Shown here one piece after another: positions 1-14,533 of a stretch of 64,000 bases of DNA; positions within the stretch are counted from its first letter, which is position 1; each line of letters starts with the position of its first letter. This stretch comes from Anadara kagoshimensis (Eukaryota > Mollusca > Bivalvia > Arcoida > Arcidae). The position numbers were made by a program, and so were the translations under genes. The notes under the pieces are model-generated. The model did not search any database and was not told where the DNA came from. It saw only the letters and a list, made by a program, of their open reading frames with translations. The stretch covers positions 35,777,835 through 35,841,834 of the forward strand of contig CM037869.1 of the NCBI GenBank assembly GCA_021292105.1, in the 5' to 3' direction.

Positions 1-49
1 GGGAATTTAACATGTTAAAAAAAAAAAACAAAACAAAAAAACCAGGCAA

Positions 50-232
50 ATGGCGGATTCTGTTGCGTATATGACGTAAAGCGTCGCCAAGGACATCACT
101 TCGGTGTAAACATCGTCATTTTCGCATGTGTAAAATCCCCATACCGCCAACATTTTCCTTTCTACAGACATACTTTATGACAACGCGGATGCGCATACAG
201 ATTTCCTATTACGACTAGGTACAAGTAAGTGA
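50..232. repeat. Interspersed repeat, inverted copy at 10780-10930
   Basis: The stretch with GACGTAAAGCGTCGCCAAGG and GTGTAAACATCG is the reverse complement, with scattered mismatches, of 10780-10930. It also contains a splice-like TTTCTACAG and GTAAGT, which explains a false exon here. Family unknown. 233-861 shows no further gene. Confidence 0.75.
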
Positions 233-861
233 AAAATATCAAACTTTATTCAAATTTATTTGGTTTTCTATGGATATAAAGAGTATCACTGTCACAGTCA
301 CAGTGGTCCCTATAGTAGGGTCACATTTACCAACGTTGAACAATTGTTATAAAAATCCATGTTTCATTTCAGTGCTGAATTCGTACTATCTCCTTCATAC
401 AAACTCATTCCTACAACTGGTCCCAGTTTCAAACTAGTTTCTCAACTAAAATTTTCCTTACGTTAAATTCAGTTATTTTTGTAAATCGCCCTTAAAACTA
501 TGAATAGGCATTTTGTGACAAAACTAAAATATATTGGTCTTTAATATGACACTTTTAATTCCTCAATATCTTAAAATTTGACACAATCTAACAATTTAGT
601 TTCAGTTTTCCATATGTCAATAATTACCTATTATACTACTTTTAATTTTACAGCAGTAAACGGCTGTTTCGGAATACAACTCGTCAGTAGTGCTTGAACC
701 AAAATTATGACACCAAAATTGTTTTCGAGATGTTGAAAAGATACCCAAAGGACCAAAATATATTTTACCAAATTTAGCTAGGGAAATACTTTGCATGAGG
801 GAGTATACCTTAGTTTTTTAGGAGTTTCAGATTAATGTGTAGTTTTTTTTTCCGTTTTCAG

Positions 862-1042
862 TACGTCAAAATACCATACAGAATACACCCTATAAGAGTT
901 TGGGAGATTATGACGGAGAGATGGCAGTGTCCGGTACCCAATTTAATTATTGCTTTGTCCGGACAGTCTAGTTATGAAAGTATACCTCCAAAAGTGAAGG
1001 ACAAGTTTAAAAGAGGTTTAATAAAGGCTGCTGCTACTACAG
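862..1042 (+). CDS. TRPM coding exon 1 of window
   Basis: Acceptor TTTTCAG ends at 861 after a T-rich tract; donor GTAGGG at 1043. Frame reads YVKIPYRIHP...WQCPVPNLIIALSGQ...LIKAAATTG, the usual TRPM N-terminal block that precedes GAWIVT. Starts in phase 0, ends after one base of a Gly codon. Earlier exons must exist, since the protein begins mid-domain. Confidence 0.88.
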
Positions 1043-4000
1043 GTAGGGGTTTAATTATAACATTAGATTTGTAATAAATAAAGAATCAAATTAATTAAAT
1101 AATTGTTTAATAAACTACTTGACAAACTTGCGTATTATTAGCTTTTCGATCATATTGGCCAACAATAGTATGATTTGACCATCTCGAAGTAAGTAGGAGA
1201 TAGGAAGCTTGTTTTGACCACATGTCAATTGTATGGTTCCATTAGCCATAAATTATTACAGTGTTTATTTAAATTAAAATGTTTTAAATCTAGAAGTTAA
1301 AAACGCCCGGTGTAAACGCTTACAATTGGAATTCAGATTTTTATAAGTACGATGTCTCTGTGCTCAAAATTACCCTTGACATATTTGACATCCCATAGTT
1401 CTGTGTTCATTTCACTCCAAGTCTCGTACTATTTGTGTTCACACGTTACAGATATAACTAGAAAAACTGTGAGCCACAAGCTCACAAAAAATACCACCCG
1501 CTCCCTCCACAAAATCCACAAAAAAATCCATCGGATCAAATTTTTAAATAGGAGGTGCACATTTACATTATATCACAAAGATTGTGTGAAAGTTTCATGA
1601 AATTCTATTGAAGGGTTTAGGAGGAATTGCGGATAAGAGATAGGTACCCTAAGGTGTAACGGAAGGACGGACGAACACACGGATGGACACCCCTATCACT
1701 ATATACCCCCACCTTTTAAGCGGGGGTATAACTAACTAGATAGACGATGCTTACCCTTCTGGAGCATGCAAACTTGTCGGAGCTCCGTGTTTATCCTAAT
1801 GTGTCTGTTTTCAAAAATTTTATTTTTAATGGATTGTAATTTGAACACGTATTTGGTGTGTTTGAATTTGACTATACTGTTCATTTCATCAGATGGATTT
1901 AATCCTACTGAAAACTCGGATGAAAAACGTTTTATTTTCTATGTTCTTATAAGCAACAGCCTTGCAAGATTTTTCTTATACAATATTTGGTCTTGTTTCA
2001 CTTTTCTAATACATTTCTTTGGCCTTGCTTTACCAATAAAATATTTCAAATTTTAAAAATTATACGCGATATGTTCACACACGTGTTTATTATATTGTTT
2101 TCTGTTACCTAGGTGCCTGGATAGTAACTAGTGGTGTTAACTCCGGGATTAGTGAATACATTGGGAAGATGATGAAGGATCACGTGACTAGTTGTGGAGG
2201 ATCAACTAGTATTGTTACTCTAGGAATTACGTCATGGGAGTCGATTAACAAAAACGAACAACTCATATCGGTAAGAATGCTTTACTTACTTACTTATGTC
2301 CATCTCTCCTTGTGGAGAATTGGGCCAGATATCTTTCTCCTCCAAGAATTTTGGTTGGCAGCTATTTTAGCAGCTTCACTCCATGTCCCAAGTCCAAAAT
2401 CCGATCTTTCCCTTTCAACAGTCCTGCGCGAGGTCTCTTTCGGCCGCCCTCTTCTTCTCTTTCCTTCTGCTGGTGTCCATTGTAGAGCAATCCTTGGATG
2501 TTCATCTGGCTTCTGTCTTAATATGTGTCCTATCCATTTCCACCTCCGATGTTTAACAAGCTCGCTTATCTTTTTTGTTTGTGTTTTTTCTCTGATTTGC
2601 TCATTTGTAATTTTTACAGGCCAGTATATTTTGAGGATTCTTCTGAGACATTTGTGGTGGAAAGTGTCCAATAATTTTTCATCCCTGGTGGTCATTCTCC
2701 ATGTCTCGCAACCATATAATAATATATGAGGATATTTCTTACACCATATAAAAAGTCGATACATACCACAGTCACTGAATTTGACAGAGAAAACTGCTTG
2801 TTCGTTTTTATCAAATGTCTAGTATTACAGGTCCGCTTTACTTCACTTAAATACATGTATGGTAATTTTGAAATATGATATTCAGGGATATTCGTGAATT
2901 AAAGATGTCATGTCGAAGATTACGTTTGATTTTCAAACGTCTGTATTAATATTTTCAAAAATATCTATTTGTAGTTCCAAAAATATTGTCAAAATTATCT
3001 TTAAAGATAAGGAAAATCTTTTTTAAGAAATAATTTTAAAACTAGGTAGTGTCTGGTGTTCAAAAGTTATATTGTTTTTTTTACATTAGAAAACAAAAGG
3101 ACATTCAACGCCAACTTGTATTGACTACGACAAGATGACCTCTTCCAAACAAGACTCGACACAGGAACTGGACAATAATCACACACATTTTATTCTCGTC
3201 GACGACGAATCGAAACCGAACGACGAGATTGGATTTGAGTCGAAGTTCGAAAATTTCCTTTCTGGGACCGTACAGATACCAGGTGCTCGTTCAGAAACTG
3301 GTAAGATGCTTATAACACAGCACAATTAATCAGTTAACATTGAAGTACATAGAGGTTTTGGTGCCAAGCTGCGTGGTCTAAAACGCGCACTTACGAATCA
3401 CAGTGTCTCTAAGCTCCTCGGTTTGAATCCACCCAGAAAGATCCTAGTATAAGGAAGTGTGTCAGGTTACTTGCCGTCCGAAAGTAATTTTTTCCTGGTC
3501 TTCCGATTTCCTTCAACACCCAAGAACTGACCGCATCGATATATATCAGTTTTGACTGGGATGCAAAACAATACTACTCCACTTCATTGAAGGACCTTTT
3601 GTCCTTACTGTCTTTAGTTAAATTTATAGTCCGTCCGGGGCCTACAGAGCAATCAGGCCAATGTCTGTCCCGGTTTCAATGACGTAAAGCGACCGATAGT
3701 ATACCATTCCCCCTTCTGTATGGGACGTTGGTCCATTGCAAGGTTTATCTTTGTCATATTTGCTGGTGTCCATTCATTTGGAAGCTGGTTGGAGCAATGG
3801 GAAATCAATAATATTCTTGCTGAAGACATTTCGCGCAGCCTGGCAATAGGTTAAAACCACTACCCTTGAGTCATGAGTCAGTGAACTTAAGGTTTTACTT
3901 GGGTACACATGTTTTTACATTCCCCAATTTTTATATCCTATTTTAAACTATTTTATATAGCAAGTAGTCCAAGCCTTTAACGCGTGGTGGGCAACCTCAG

Positions 4001-7000
4001 CTATTTTTATTTTTATTTTAGTCGGAAGTCAAATACCATTCATTCGGATATTAATCGACGGTGGACTAGATAATCTAAAAACTGCAGTGGAATCTGTTAA
4101 GTCTAATATACCCGTTATAGTTCTGGATGGGTCCGGTAAAGCTGCTAACCTTGTGGCAGAGATATACAGGAACGCCGATAAATTAAGGTAGGTCTTTACC
4201 CTTTTTTCTTATAATTTATGTGACGTTCCCTTCCGAAGTACCCGACCTCACTTCCCTAGTGGAAGTTCATGTGGAACTATGATAGGTCCGGTAAAGCTGC
4301 TAATCTTGTAGCAGATATAACAGGAACGCCAATAAATTAAGGTCAGCCTTTATACTTTTTTCCTATAATTTATGAAGTACCCGACCTCACTTCCCTAGTG
4401 GAAGTTCATGTGGAACTATGATAGGTCCGGTAAAGCTGCTAATCTTGTAGCAGATATATACAGGAACGCCAAATAATTAAGGTAGGTCTTTACCCTTTTC
4501 TGATGTTCCCTTCCGAAGCACCAGGCCTAACTTCCCTGGTGGAAGTTCACGTGATGGCCCTGGTAAAGCTGCTGATCTCGTAGCAGATATATACAGTAAC
4601 GCCGACAAATTAAGGTACTTTTTTCTTATAATTTATGTGGTGTTCCCTTCCAGAGAACCCGACCTTGCTTCCCTGGTGGAAAATGTTTGGTTTGCGTTTT
4701 GGATCTGATGTTTCCTTCCGAAACACCCGGCCTCACTACACGCGTGCTTAACTGCAATCTTGTTGCTTGTTTTTTGTTTTATTTTTATTATGTTATTATG
4801 GCTGACAATTCCAGTTTTAGAATTTAAATTTTTACATTGTGAATTAAATTTTTCTCAACCATATCAATTTACTGTTGTTGACAGTTCCAAGCGTTTGTAT
4901 GCGTAATCCTTGATTGGCTAATTGTTCGAAAATAATTTGATGAATGGGAATTGTAAAGGAAAACTAACCAAAGTATTTGATTATTAATTATTGAATACGT
5001 ATCAAGAACACTTACAATAAAACCCGAGTCGGTAAGCGGTAAACGAAGTGGGGGCGGACATAAAATGCTTACCGGTAATACATTTCTTCCGCTAAAATTT
5101 AGCTAGTTTGTCACTTTCATCGAAAATGTTAAGTATTCGGTAATTGACTATTGGTATTTTGATCATACATATATTGGTAAAACATGGAGGTTCTTAGTTG
5201 GGGTTTGTTCTGCGGAATTTTTAAAATTACATCCGATTTCGGTATAAACTTGTATCAGCTTTAGTTCTGGTCCTAATTTTCTCAAAACCCTAATACATGT
5301 ATTTTATTAATATTTGCAGCGATTCAGGTATAAGAGATATGGTTAATCAACACAACTTGTCACTGGACGAGAAGGAAACAAAACAGTGTGTAGAACTAAT
5401 CAAAACAATAACAGAGAACAAGGCTCATCTGCAAATGGTAGGTTTTTATATGTTTTTTAGTTTCATGAACCCAAAGTAAAGATCTGTCGAAAGTTTAATA
5501 CAAAGCTAAGTTGAAAGGAGTCAGAGCCCGGCTGCCAAGGGACCAAGGTACAATGTATGGGTAGCTAGAGGCTGTCCAAAACTGCCGAGTGATAGAAAAT
5601 CTGTGGAGACACAACTTGCAGTGGCGGATTTAAGCGGTGGTTGCAACCCCCCCCCCTTTGAAAAATTTAAAAGAGAAGAGAGAGAGAGAGAGAGAGCTAT
5701 TGACTAATGTGATCCCCATATGTTAATGTAACAAACCATTTCTGTATACGTGTTGTTCCAGATCGCGTGTGTACTAGACCCCACATCTCTTGAAGCTCGC
5801 GCCTAGCAGTGATATACAAGTAATTCTCAACCCCGGCTTTCAAAAAAACCTGGATACGCCCCTAACCTGACTTGCTTGATACCAAGATGAGGCGCCAATT
5901 CAGCGCAGATTCGTTAGCCCAGTGTTACTTTTTTCGAAACGCCTGTACTGTACGTTTAATGAGTGTGCTTAAACAATGTGTGTAGTTTTAAACCACTGAA
6001 GGGAGGCGTTTGGTGGCCTTCAAATAATACTGTAACCACACAACATGACAAAGTAAACACCAGTACTAATCAGTTATAGTAGGTTTTATAATTTGTGGTC
6101 CAAATATGTTTGTCTCTTCTTGTGGTCCGTTTTCTGTGTCTGTAATTAGCTTGTACTTTGCTTTTTGAATGCGTTGGCTGTTGGCAAGCAAATAAATTCC
6201 GTTAAAAATACCACCTTCTATTTTAGAACTGTATGCACATAATTATGCAGGGTTTATTAGCGACCACAATAGAGCCATAACTATATTAATTAAACAAATC
6301 AACCCCGACATTGGTACACGGGCATCGTAATTTTATTTGGTGTCTTTCCAGACTTAGTAAATTTCCAGCTGTGTAACAACTACTAATGAAGCCCGGACTC
6401 CGCTGGGCGTTGTTATTTCGACGCTTAATGAAGTCTGGACTTTACCGTCATCACAATGTTGTTGATAAATTTGATGTCTCTGTGTCCAGGATTGTCCTGG
6501 ATATATTTGACGTCCCATAGTTCCATGTTCCTTTTACAAAATTTTGATTACACACGTGCAGGTGTAGCTAGCTAAACAGCAGTTGCTTACCTTTCCGGAG
6601 CACCCAGCCTCACTTCCCTGGTGGAAGTTTATGTGTCTAACCTAACTTGTCAGTTCCAAAGTTTTTACTTTGCTTCTGGATTGTGATTCGGACAAGGATT
6701 AGTATGTTTGTTTTTGATTAGGTCTTGGACTTCATTAGGAGGTGCTACACAGACACATTGCAGGAAAGTTATAATAACACTTTTAAGCTAAGGTCGCCAT
6801 GGTGGCGAATTAGAACAAAGAATATCACAAATACTCGCACCATGCAACCAAATGAACTTGTGTTTAGATTTATGCTCGAGATTATTAAACAAGTGTCACG
6901 ACACAAATAGCTGGAAATTGCTGATATAGGTAAACAATTTTGACCTGTCCGCTTGACCTTTTATTTAAATATTTATCACGGATCAAGTACGCCTTTGTAT

Positions 7001-10000
7001 ACGGGACACAGGTGTTTATTTTGTTACATCATGAGATATGCTCACCTCATAGAGTACACCTGTGCATTGTGAATGTATTACCTTGGATCTTAACTTGGAT
7101 CTACCCGTTTCTTGGTTGGACCCTACTATAGGAATATTCCTAATGAAAGGTCAACCGGACAGGTCAATGTTGTTTGCCTATACGATATAATCAACGGTTA
7201 ACCAACTAACCTTCTTCTACCAAATTAATTGATCAGTCATGAAGCATGTGGTGTTTAATTCTATATTAAACCTTTTTTTCAGTTAAACATTTTTCATGTC
7301 CATGAATTTGAGACCAAAGATTTTGACAAAGTTATCTTGGAATCTCTTTTGAAAGGTAAGACGTTTTGCTTAAATCTCTTGTATCAGAAACCTATTTTTG
7401 ATAAAAAGCTTAAAATTCTATAAATGATGACGGTCGTTGTGGTAATTCTGAGCTGTAAGATTTGGAGATGTATATGAAACTCGCCGATGAACACCCAGTA
7501 AAGGGCCTTCACTGTGGAATGTTTAAGCTGCCATACACTAGTTTATAAGGTAATCAGTATACTAATTGGTGTTCAATACTTCGGAAAATTGAGTCGTCAA
7601 ATTCCTGATTATTAAGCAAGGTCTTCATTGTGGAAAAAATTAGATGTAGTATACCCTACTGAAACGACGAATTTATACAATTTTCACAAACAGGACACTA
7701 TTTAACCCGTATTGCCATTCTCAGTTTCCTATAGTCTTATCGGATCTCGGAAATCCATTTTACTTAACGGATGGACGATTCTAAGATATAAAATGGCGAA
7801 ATGACAGCGTTTTGAAGCTGCTCACGTATATTTTAATTTTGATATCACAATGTTGGTCCAAGCACTACCGATGAGGAATTGAATTCGGAAACGGCCTACT
7901 AGTGCTGAAAAATTAAAACTGGAGATATGCATCTACACCTTCATTACGTGCCCACATGTTACCTCTAAAAAAAGATTCTATTTCATTTCAATTATACAAT
8001 GTGTATTGTAATAGTGTCATTCCTATTGTATTTAAGATGGGCTGTCGGTTTTCTGAAAATCTTATAATTTAAATGACATACATTTAAGGCTCTGATAAAC
8101 TACAGGTGAGTTTAGTGGTACATTAAACGGTTCACGCAATAGCTAAAAATGGTTTGGTTTCATATTCCACTGCGATAAATGCATGGTTAGATAAAGAATC
8201 CAAGCAACATCACCACAAGAAGGAAGTGAAACTAACAATTGGTGGACATCTTGTTTTTAAAAAACTCAAAAATCATTTATTAATATTTTAACGATATTTA
8301 TCAAAGAGTTGATCTAAAACGTTTACATATATGTTGCGACGATCGGTATTTTAACAATGCCATAGTTTATGGGATGTATTTGTGTGACGGTTAGTGTATT
8401 TTCAATTGAAACTTTGACATAGCGAAGAGATGGATACAGGACCAATTCCACCCTAGTGATAAACTTTTCAATTAAAACTCTGACATGGCGGAGGGATGTT
8501 TATACAGGACCATTTCCGAACAGGTGATTAACTTTTTAAATAAAACTTTCATATGACAGAGTGACGGAGACAGGGCCATCTCCAACCTGGTGATAAATTT
8601 TTCAATTAAGGAGGGATGTAAACAGGACGATTTCCGAACAGGTGATTAACATTTCAATCTTTGACATGGCAGAGGGTCGGATACAGGACAATCTCCAACC
8701 TGATGACAAACCGGTATGTGATTTATGTGACACTAAAATCAACCCGCATGAATTTTCAAAATGTTTAGATTGTAATGTGTATACCTGTAGAAGGTGCACC
8801 ACGGCACACCAACGGGTTCCAGTAACTAAACATCACAACATTGTTACAGGGATAGAACGGACACATCCAAAATTAAAAAATATATCAAGAATGTGTGAAA
8901 TTCATAAATATGAAGTAATAATGTACTATTGTACCCCGTGTAACAAACTCATTTGTTCAGAATGTATCCTTGGTGATCACAAAGGTCATGACGGGGTCAA
9001 ATTTAAAGATTTCGCTAATCAAAAAAGGAGAGAGATGAAGGTGAAATTACAACAAGCAAGAGACGCTCGGAAATCAGAGATAGCAAAAATAACAAAACAA
9101 ATTGAAGAAAGAGAAAAGGAAAATGACGACAACGCCAAAGACACTGAAAACAAAATACAAGTTAGAAAGACACAAATCATTGCTGAAGTTGACAAAGTCT
9201 TAAATGGTGTAAGAGAACAAAAGAGAAAAATCCATCAACAAAACAAGGATAAACTGGAAGCCGTTAAAGCACAGGTTACACAAGGTCCACCGGAGTTAAA
9301 CCAGTGCACTGAGTTATTACGTATAGGGGCAGATATGGAAGTCGTTATGGCAGAGAAAGAAATATACCGAAACCTGGAGTCAGTACCACCGGTTGACACT
9401 GATATAGACATTCGGATCAATAAACCATGTGTTGTTTTTGGTACAACTGATGACAAAACTCTGGTAACACTTTGTGGATCTGTACAGTCTTATCGTGAGT
9501 TATATATTAGTTCACAACCTGATCCAGGGCCATCAACTGATGCATCACACCAAGCCGAATCATCTCCAGGGCAACCATTTGTTCCACAGCCACCACCCGC
9601 TGATCCCAAACCACCCTTCGAGACAGGGCCATCCTCCGACATATCACGCCAAGCCAAATCATCACCCGGAATGAAATTTGATCCACAGCCACAATCCGCT
9701 AAACCAAAACTACCCTCCGGAGCAAACAGATACTCAGATGTATCCTTGAATGTGCAAGTTATCTCTTCATTCAGTGCAAAATCAGAACAAGTGCGTTCTA
9801 TATGTCCATTATCAGACGACACAGCTATAATCCATTGCTACGACTCGTACAACTATGATGTAGTGAATATTGATGGACAAGTAAAGAAGGCGTTGAAGTT
9901 AGACTTCAAAGCCAGTGACGTAATAATGACGTCACAAGGTAGTCTTATAGCTGCTGATAGTCTGAAGCCGTCACTGCATAAACTAACAAAGGAGGGCGTT

Positions 10001-13000
10001 ATGATGAAAACCGTCAATATATCTCCATTAATACCAATTGGATTATGTGAAGCAAGGGACGGCAATTTACTGGTTACTATGGTAGATAAACCGTCACATA
10101 CAGTGGACAATTCCAGCAGTCGGTTGATATCAAAACTAACCATGGACGGCACTACATTGGAGATATATGAGTATCAGAATGGATCAAGGTTATTTACATG
10201 GCCACATGGTGTGTCTGAGAACATTAATGGTGACATTTGTGTTGTTGATGTAACAAGTGTATCGAGTGGACGTCTGGTTGTTATTAACAACGTGGGAAAG
10301 GTAAGGTTCACATATGGAGGTCAGGGACTACGTCATCCGTTCGATCCCGTATACGTGAAATGTGACAAATCTGGTCACGTGATTGTAAATGATAGACGCA
10401 ACATTAAAGTTCACATGTTAGACATGGACGGTCGGTTCATTGGATACATTGTAGATGGGGATGATTTAAAGGAATCAAAGTTTCCATGTTGTTTGGCACT
10501 TGAGAAGAATGGCGTTTTATGGGTAGGGTGTGTTGAGGGGACTGTTTACAGACTGAAATATTTAAAATAACTTCGAAAACAAACTTCAAAATATGGAATT
10601 AATAATGTAGATGGTCATAAGGAGTCGAAGCTTAGCTGCCAAGTGGCCGAGATATGGATAGTTGCAGATTCGATACTACTATAAAAATCAGCGTGTTTAT
10701 GAAAAATGAAGTATGCTTACTATTAACTCCGTAGAAAATCCAACAAAATTAAATAAAAGTTGAAATTTTTACTCATTTGAGCCTGGTCGTAACCGCAAAT
10801 CTGTTTTCGCATCCGCGGTTGCTATAAAGTATTTCTGTAAGAAAGTAAATTTTGGTGCCATGGGAAATTTACATTGCGAAAATGGCGATGTTTACACCAG
10901 AAGCGATGTCCTTGGTGACGTTTTACGTCATGTGTGAAACAGGGTCGTTATTCGTAAGCTTAGTGTTAACTTTACGACATATCTAAACCATACTTGTGTA
11001 TTTGACACTGATATTAATGACATTTTGTCTTTTAAATATAAATAGATAACTGGAACATTGACAAAATCAAACTAATGATTAAAATGTGTATTTCGACAGA
11101 TCAGAATAAATTACAAATATTAGAACTGACAAAAAGAAAGTTGTAGTTAGAGAAATAGACATAACTCGTATTTATATTAGTTATACGGAGTTTTGAGTTT
11201 TTCATCAATTTTATTTTGTTATTTTCTGACATCCCATTTTTCAAATCCAAATTGATATTAACTAATAATGTATAAAATTCAATTAATTAAAAAAGGGGAC
11301 ATAACTAGTGCTATTCTTTATTCATCTCAACCTCTTTTGATCGTTTTTGGGAGGTCGAGATCTGACCAAAACTTGAAAATTGGTACTGACTGTTCTTCCG
11401 CCTAGCACTCAACATGTAGAAATGAAAGTCGCGGGATCTTTCGAAAGAGTCCTAAAAAACCAATGTACGACAAAGAACCCTCCATCCAAACTCCCCTGAG
11501 CAAAGGTAAAAAAAATCTGCCATATCACTTATAGCTGGTGACGTTTGATATAAGTGAAATAATTATGACTGGAACATACAACCCTATTCAGTTTCTCAAT
11601 CCAATATTTTTAGTTCAAATGACTTATAATCAATTGAAAAGCACTTGTTCAACACTGGATCAACCATGCGTTATAACAACTCCACAACAAACCGAATAAG
11701 GTCAATGTACCTTCTAATAGCAATTTTTATTTCACATGTGGAGGGTGAAGTTACCTAAGCAGGGAGCGCTTATAACTTTGGAGCACCTGACCTCACTTTT
11801 CTGGTGGAAGTTCACGTGCTTAACCTGATTTGTAAGATTCAAAGTTTATACTTTTCTTTTGAATTATGATTTAGTTATAGATTATAATTTTTGTTTTTAA
11901 TGCTAATGAAAGTAATTATTTTATGATAATATTATGATAATATTCATTGGTCAATTACATTTCATAACCGTGGAACATATCTTGAAGGTCAATGACATGT
12001 AGGATTTGTGTTTGGATTCGTGTCTGGGTTATATTAATACAAACAACTAGTTCATGTTAAAAATGTAAAAATACAGGTAAAACTAAAACAAGCGGACAAC
12101 TCAATTGAACGCTTTAACTTCCACCGGGGAAGTGAGACCGGGTGTTCCGGAAAGATTAGAACATCCTTTTAGCTAACTACTCCCACCACGTGTGTAATTA
12201 GAATTGAAAATGAAATGAAACAAATATGGAACTATAAAATGTCAAATATATCCTGGATAATTATGGATACAAAGACATCATATTCATCAACAATATTGTG
12301 ATGAAGGTCATAAACAATATAAGTGGTTATGAATTATTAAACAGGGGGTGCTTACCATTCCGTAGCACCTGACCTCACTTCCTTGGTGGAAGTTCACGTG
12401 TCTAACCTGACTTGTCAGTTTCAAAGTTTTATTTTTTTTTCTGGATTGTGATTCGAACATGGATTTTGATTATTACTGATCCGTAGGCTATGTAGAAACT
12501 ACAAGAAACTTGACTTATATTATTTACTGTTTTACTGACTTACAAATAAATTGTTGACCGAGTGATATTGCAAGTTTTAACTTATCAGGACCCTCAAAAG
12601 GTTTAATGACCGTCAGCACTACATTGATAAGTACAATGTCTCTAGAGGTGACCAAAATTACCGTGGATATTTTTGACGTCCCATTGTTCCTTTTACTCAC
12701 ACGTGACGGGTGTATCTAAAAAGGAAATATGTACCTTTCCGGGGCTCCCGGTCTCACTTTCCTGGTGGAAGCTTACGTGTTTAACTTAATTTGTCAGTTT
12801 CAAAGTTTTACTTTGCTTTGGGATTGTGATTTGGACATGGGTTAGTATGCTTGTTTTTTATGTCCTAATGATATGTGATTATCTTGAGTAAAGATAAAAT
12901 AGCACAGGGCAACATTGAATCGCTTTTTAGGTTTACAGTTTAGAGGAAGGCATTAGAGTGAGGAAAAACATATATTCTTAAACAAATCTATAGAATATGT

Positions 13001-14318
13001 AAAACAAATCAAACTAAAGCATGTCCAAACCACAATCACGAAACCAAAGCCAAACTTTGAAAAAAAAGTTATAAAGCAAATCAACCAGAAATATATCGGT
13101 CTCTGTCCAAACCACAATTCCAAAAAGCAAAGTTAAACTTTAAAATATACAATGTATTTATTATTGAGAAAAAGATTTCATGGAACTAATAATACAAGTC
13201 ATATTACAACATGAATGGGGATTTTCAATCTAAAAATACCTCTTAGGTCATGCGTGGATGCGCAGATTAAAGAATTAGAATATCAAGTTTCCTTTAAGGA
13301 TGTCTTATGCACTTAAATAAGAAATTATCTTGTGTTATATTAATAAGAGCAGATTTATTAAGGAGATATTGTTTTTTTAAATACTTTCATCACTGCCGCT
13401 ATTAGGTAGATTTTCCATGACACCATTTTGGTGATAATAATACTTTAATGTTGTTTAAACGGGTCATTGATATCATTTTGGCTGAATGATGGTGGTAAGA
13501 AGGTTAAATTAAAAGGTAACAGGGATAGTCCTTAGAAGGTTGACCTTTCATCGATCAAAGCCAGTTGTTCTTGATTTTCATTTAGGACCACTGTCTCCTT
13601 AAATAATAAACAATTTTAAACATTTGTCATGAACCAACAGGCCACGAAGAGACTTCATATCATATAGTATCACGCTATGAAGCCATACCAAACTATTTAT
13701 GCTGGTTGACTTTGGCTTTCTTTCACTGAAACAGTAACATGGGAGTGCAAAATCTTTAATCATTTTGTCACGAACTGAAAGGTCTGGCATATTGAAACCT
13801 AATGCAAACATGTGTATAGCATCAATTCATGAAACTAAAAATGTCACGCTGGTTGACCTTGTCATTGAATCAAGGTCACAGTGACCATAAACAGAACAAA
13901 ATTATTATCTTTTTGTCATTAACTGAAAGGTCTAGAAGCTTGAAAACACATTTATAGTATCAGCGCATAAACCGCTACCAAGTTTGTGAAGCTAGTGGTC
14001 CATGGCCTTGATTCAAGGCCAACATGATCTTAAAATTAAAACTATTTTATTTGATAAATTGATGTAAATTAAAAACACTTAATCATCAAAATGTATTAAA
14101 AAATTAAATAAATCTTTACAAGAATAATACTGAATTCACAAGTCCATATAATGTCCATACCTTCACACAATTTAGCAAATGTAAGACGAATTGGACATTT
14201 AGAAATAATAACCAACGACATAATTACATGTATGTTGATAGTATACATGTTTACAAGGAGAAAAATAATAATAAATTTTACTACATATACTTTAAAATTT
14301 CAAATTCATACATACATT

Positions 14319-14359
<41 letters not shown>

Positions 14360-14479
14360 TAATTCATGTTTTTATTGTCCCAGACATTAAATAGGGATGG
14401 TCAAGTGCCAGGGTTGGGGTCACTGGGTTCACTTGCCGGGTAACAAAAGGACATTTTTACATATACAACATATATATAT

Positions 14480-14533
<54 letters not shown>

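Noticed and set aside
177..230. Candidate upstream TRPM exon with TTTCTACAG acceptor and GTAAGT donor
   Set aside because: The sequence is part of an interspersed repeat that recurs inverted at 10780-10935, and the frame does not match TRPM.
2169..2729. 186-residue plus-strand ORF
   Set aside because: Its first part is TRPM exon 2; the rest runs through the donor into the antisense of the LINE ORF.
8642..8665. GTG start for the B-box protein
   Set aside because: The ATG at 8666 is the first in-frame ATG; GTG starts are rare in animals.
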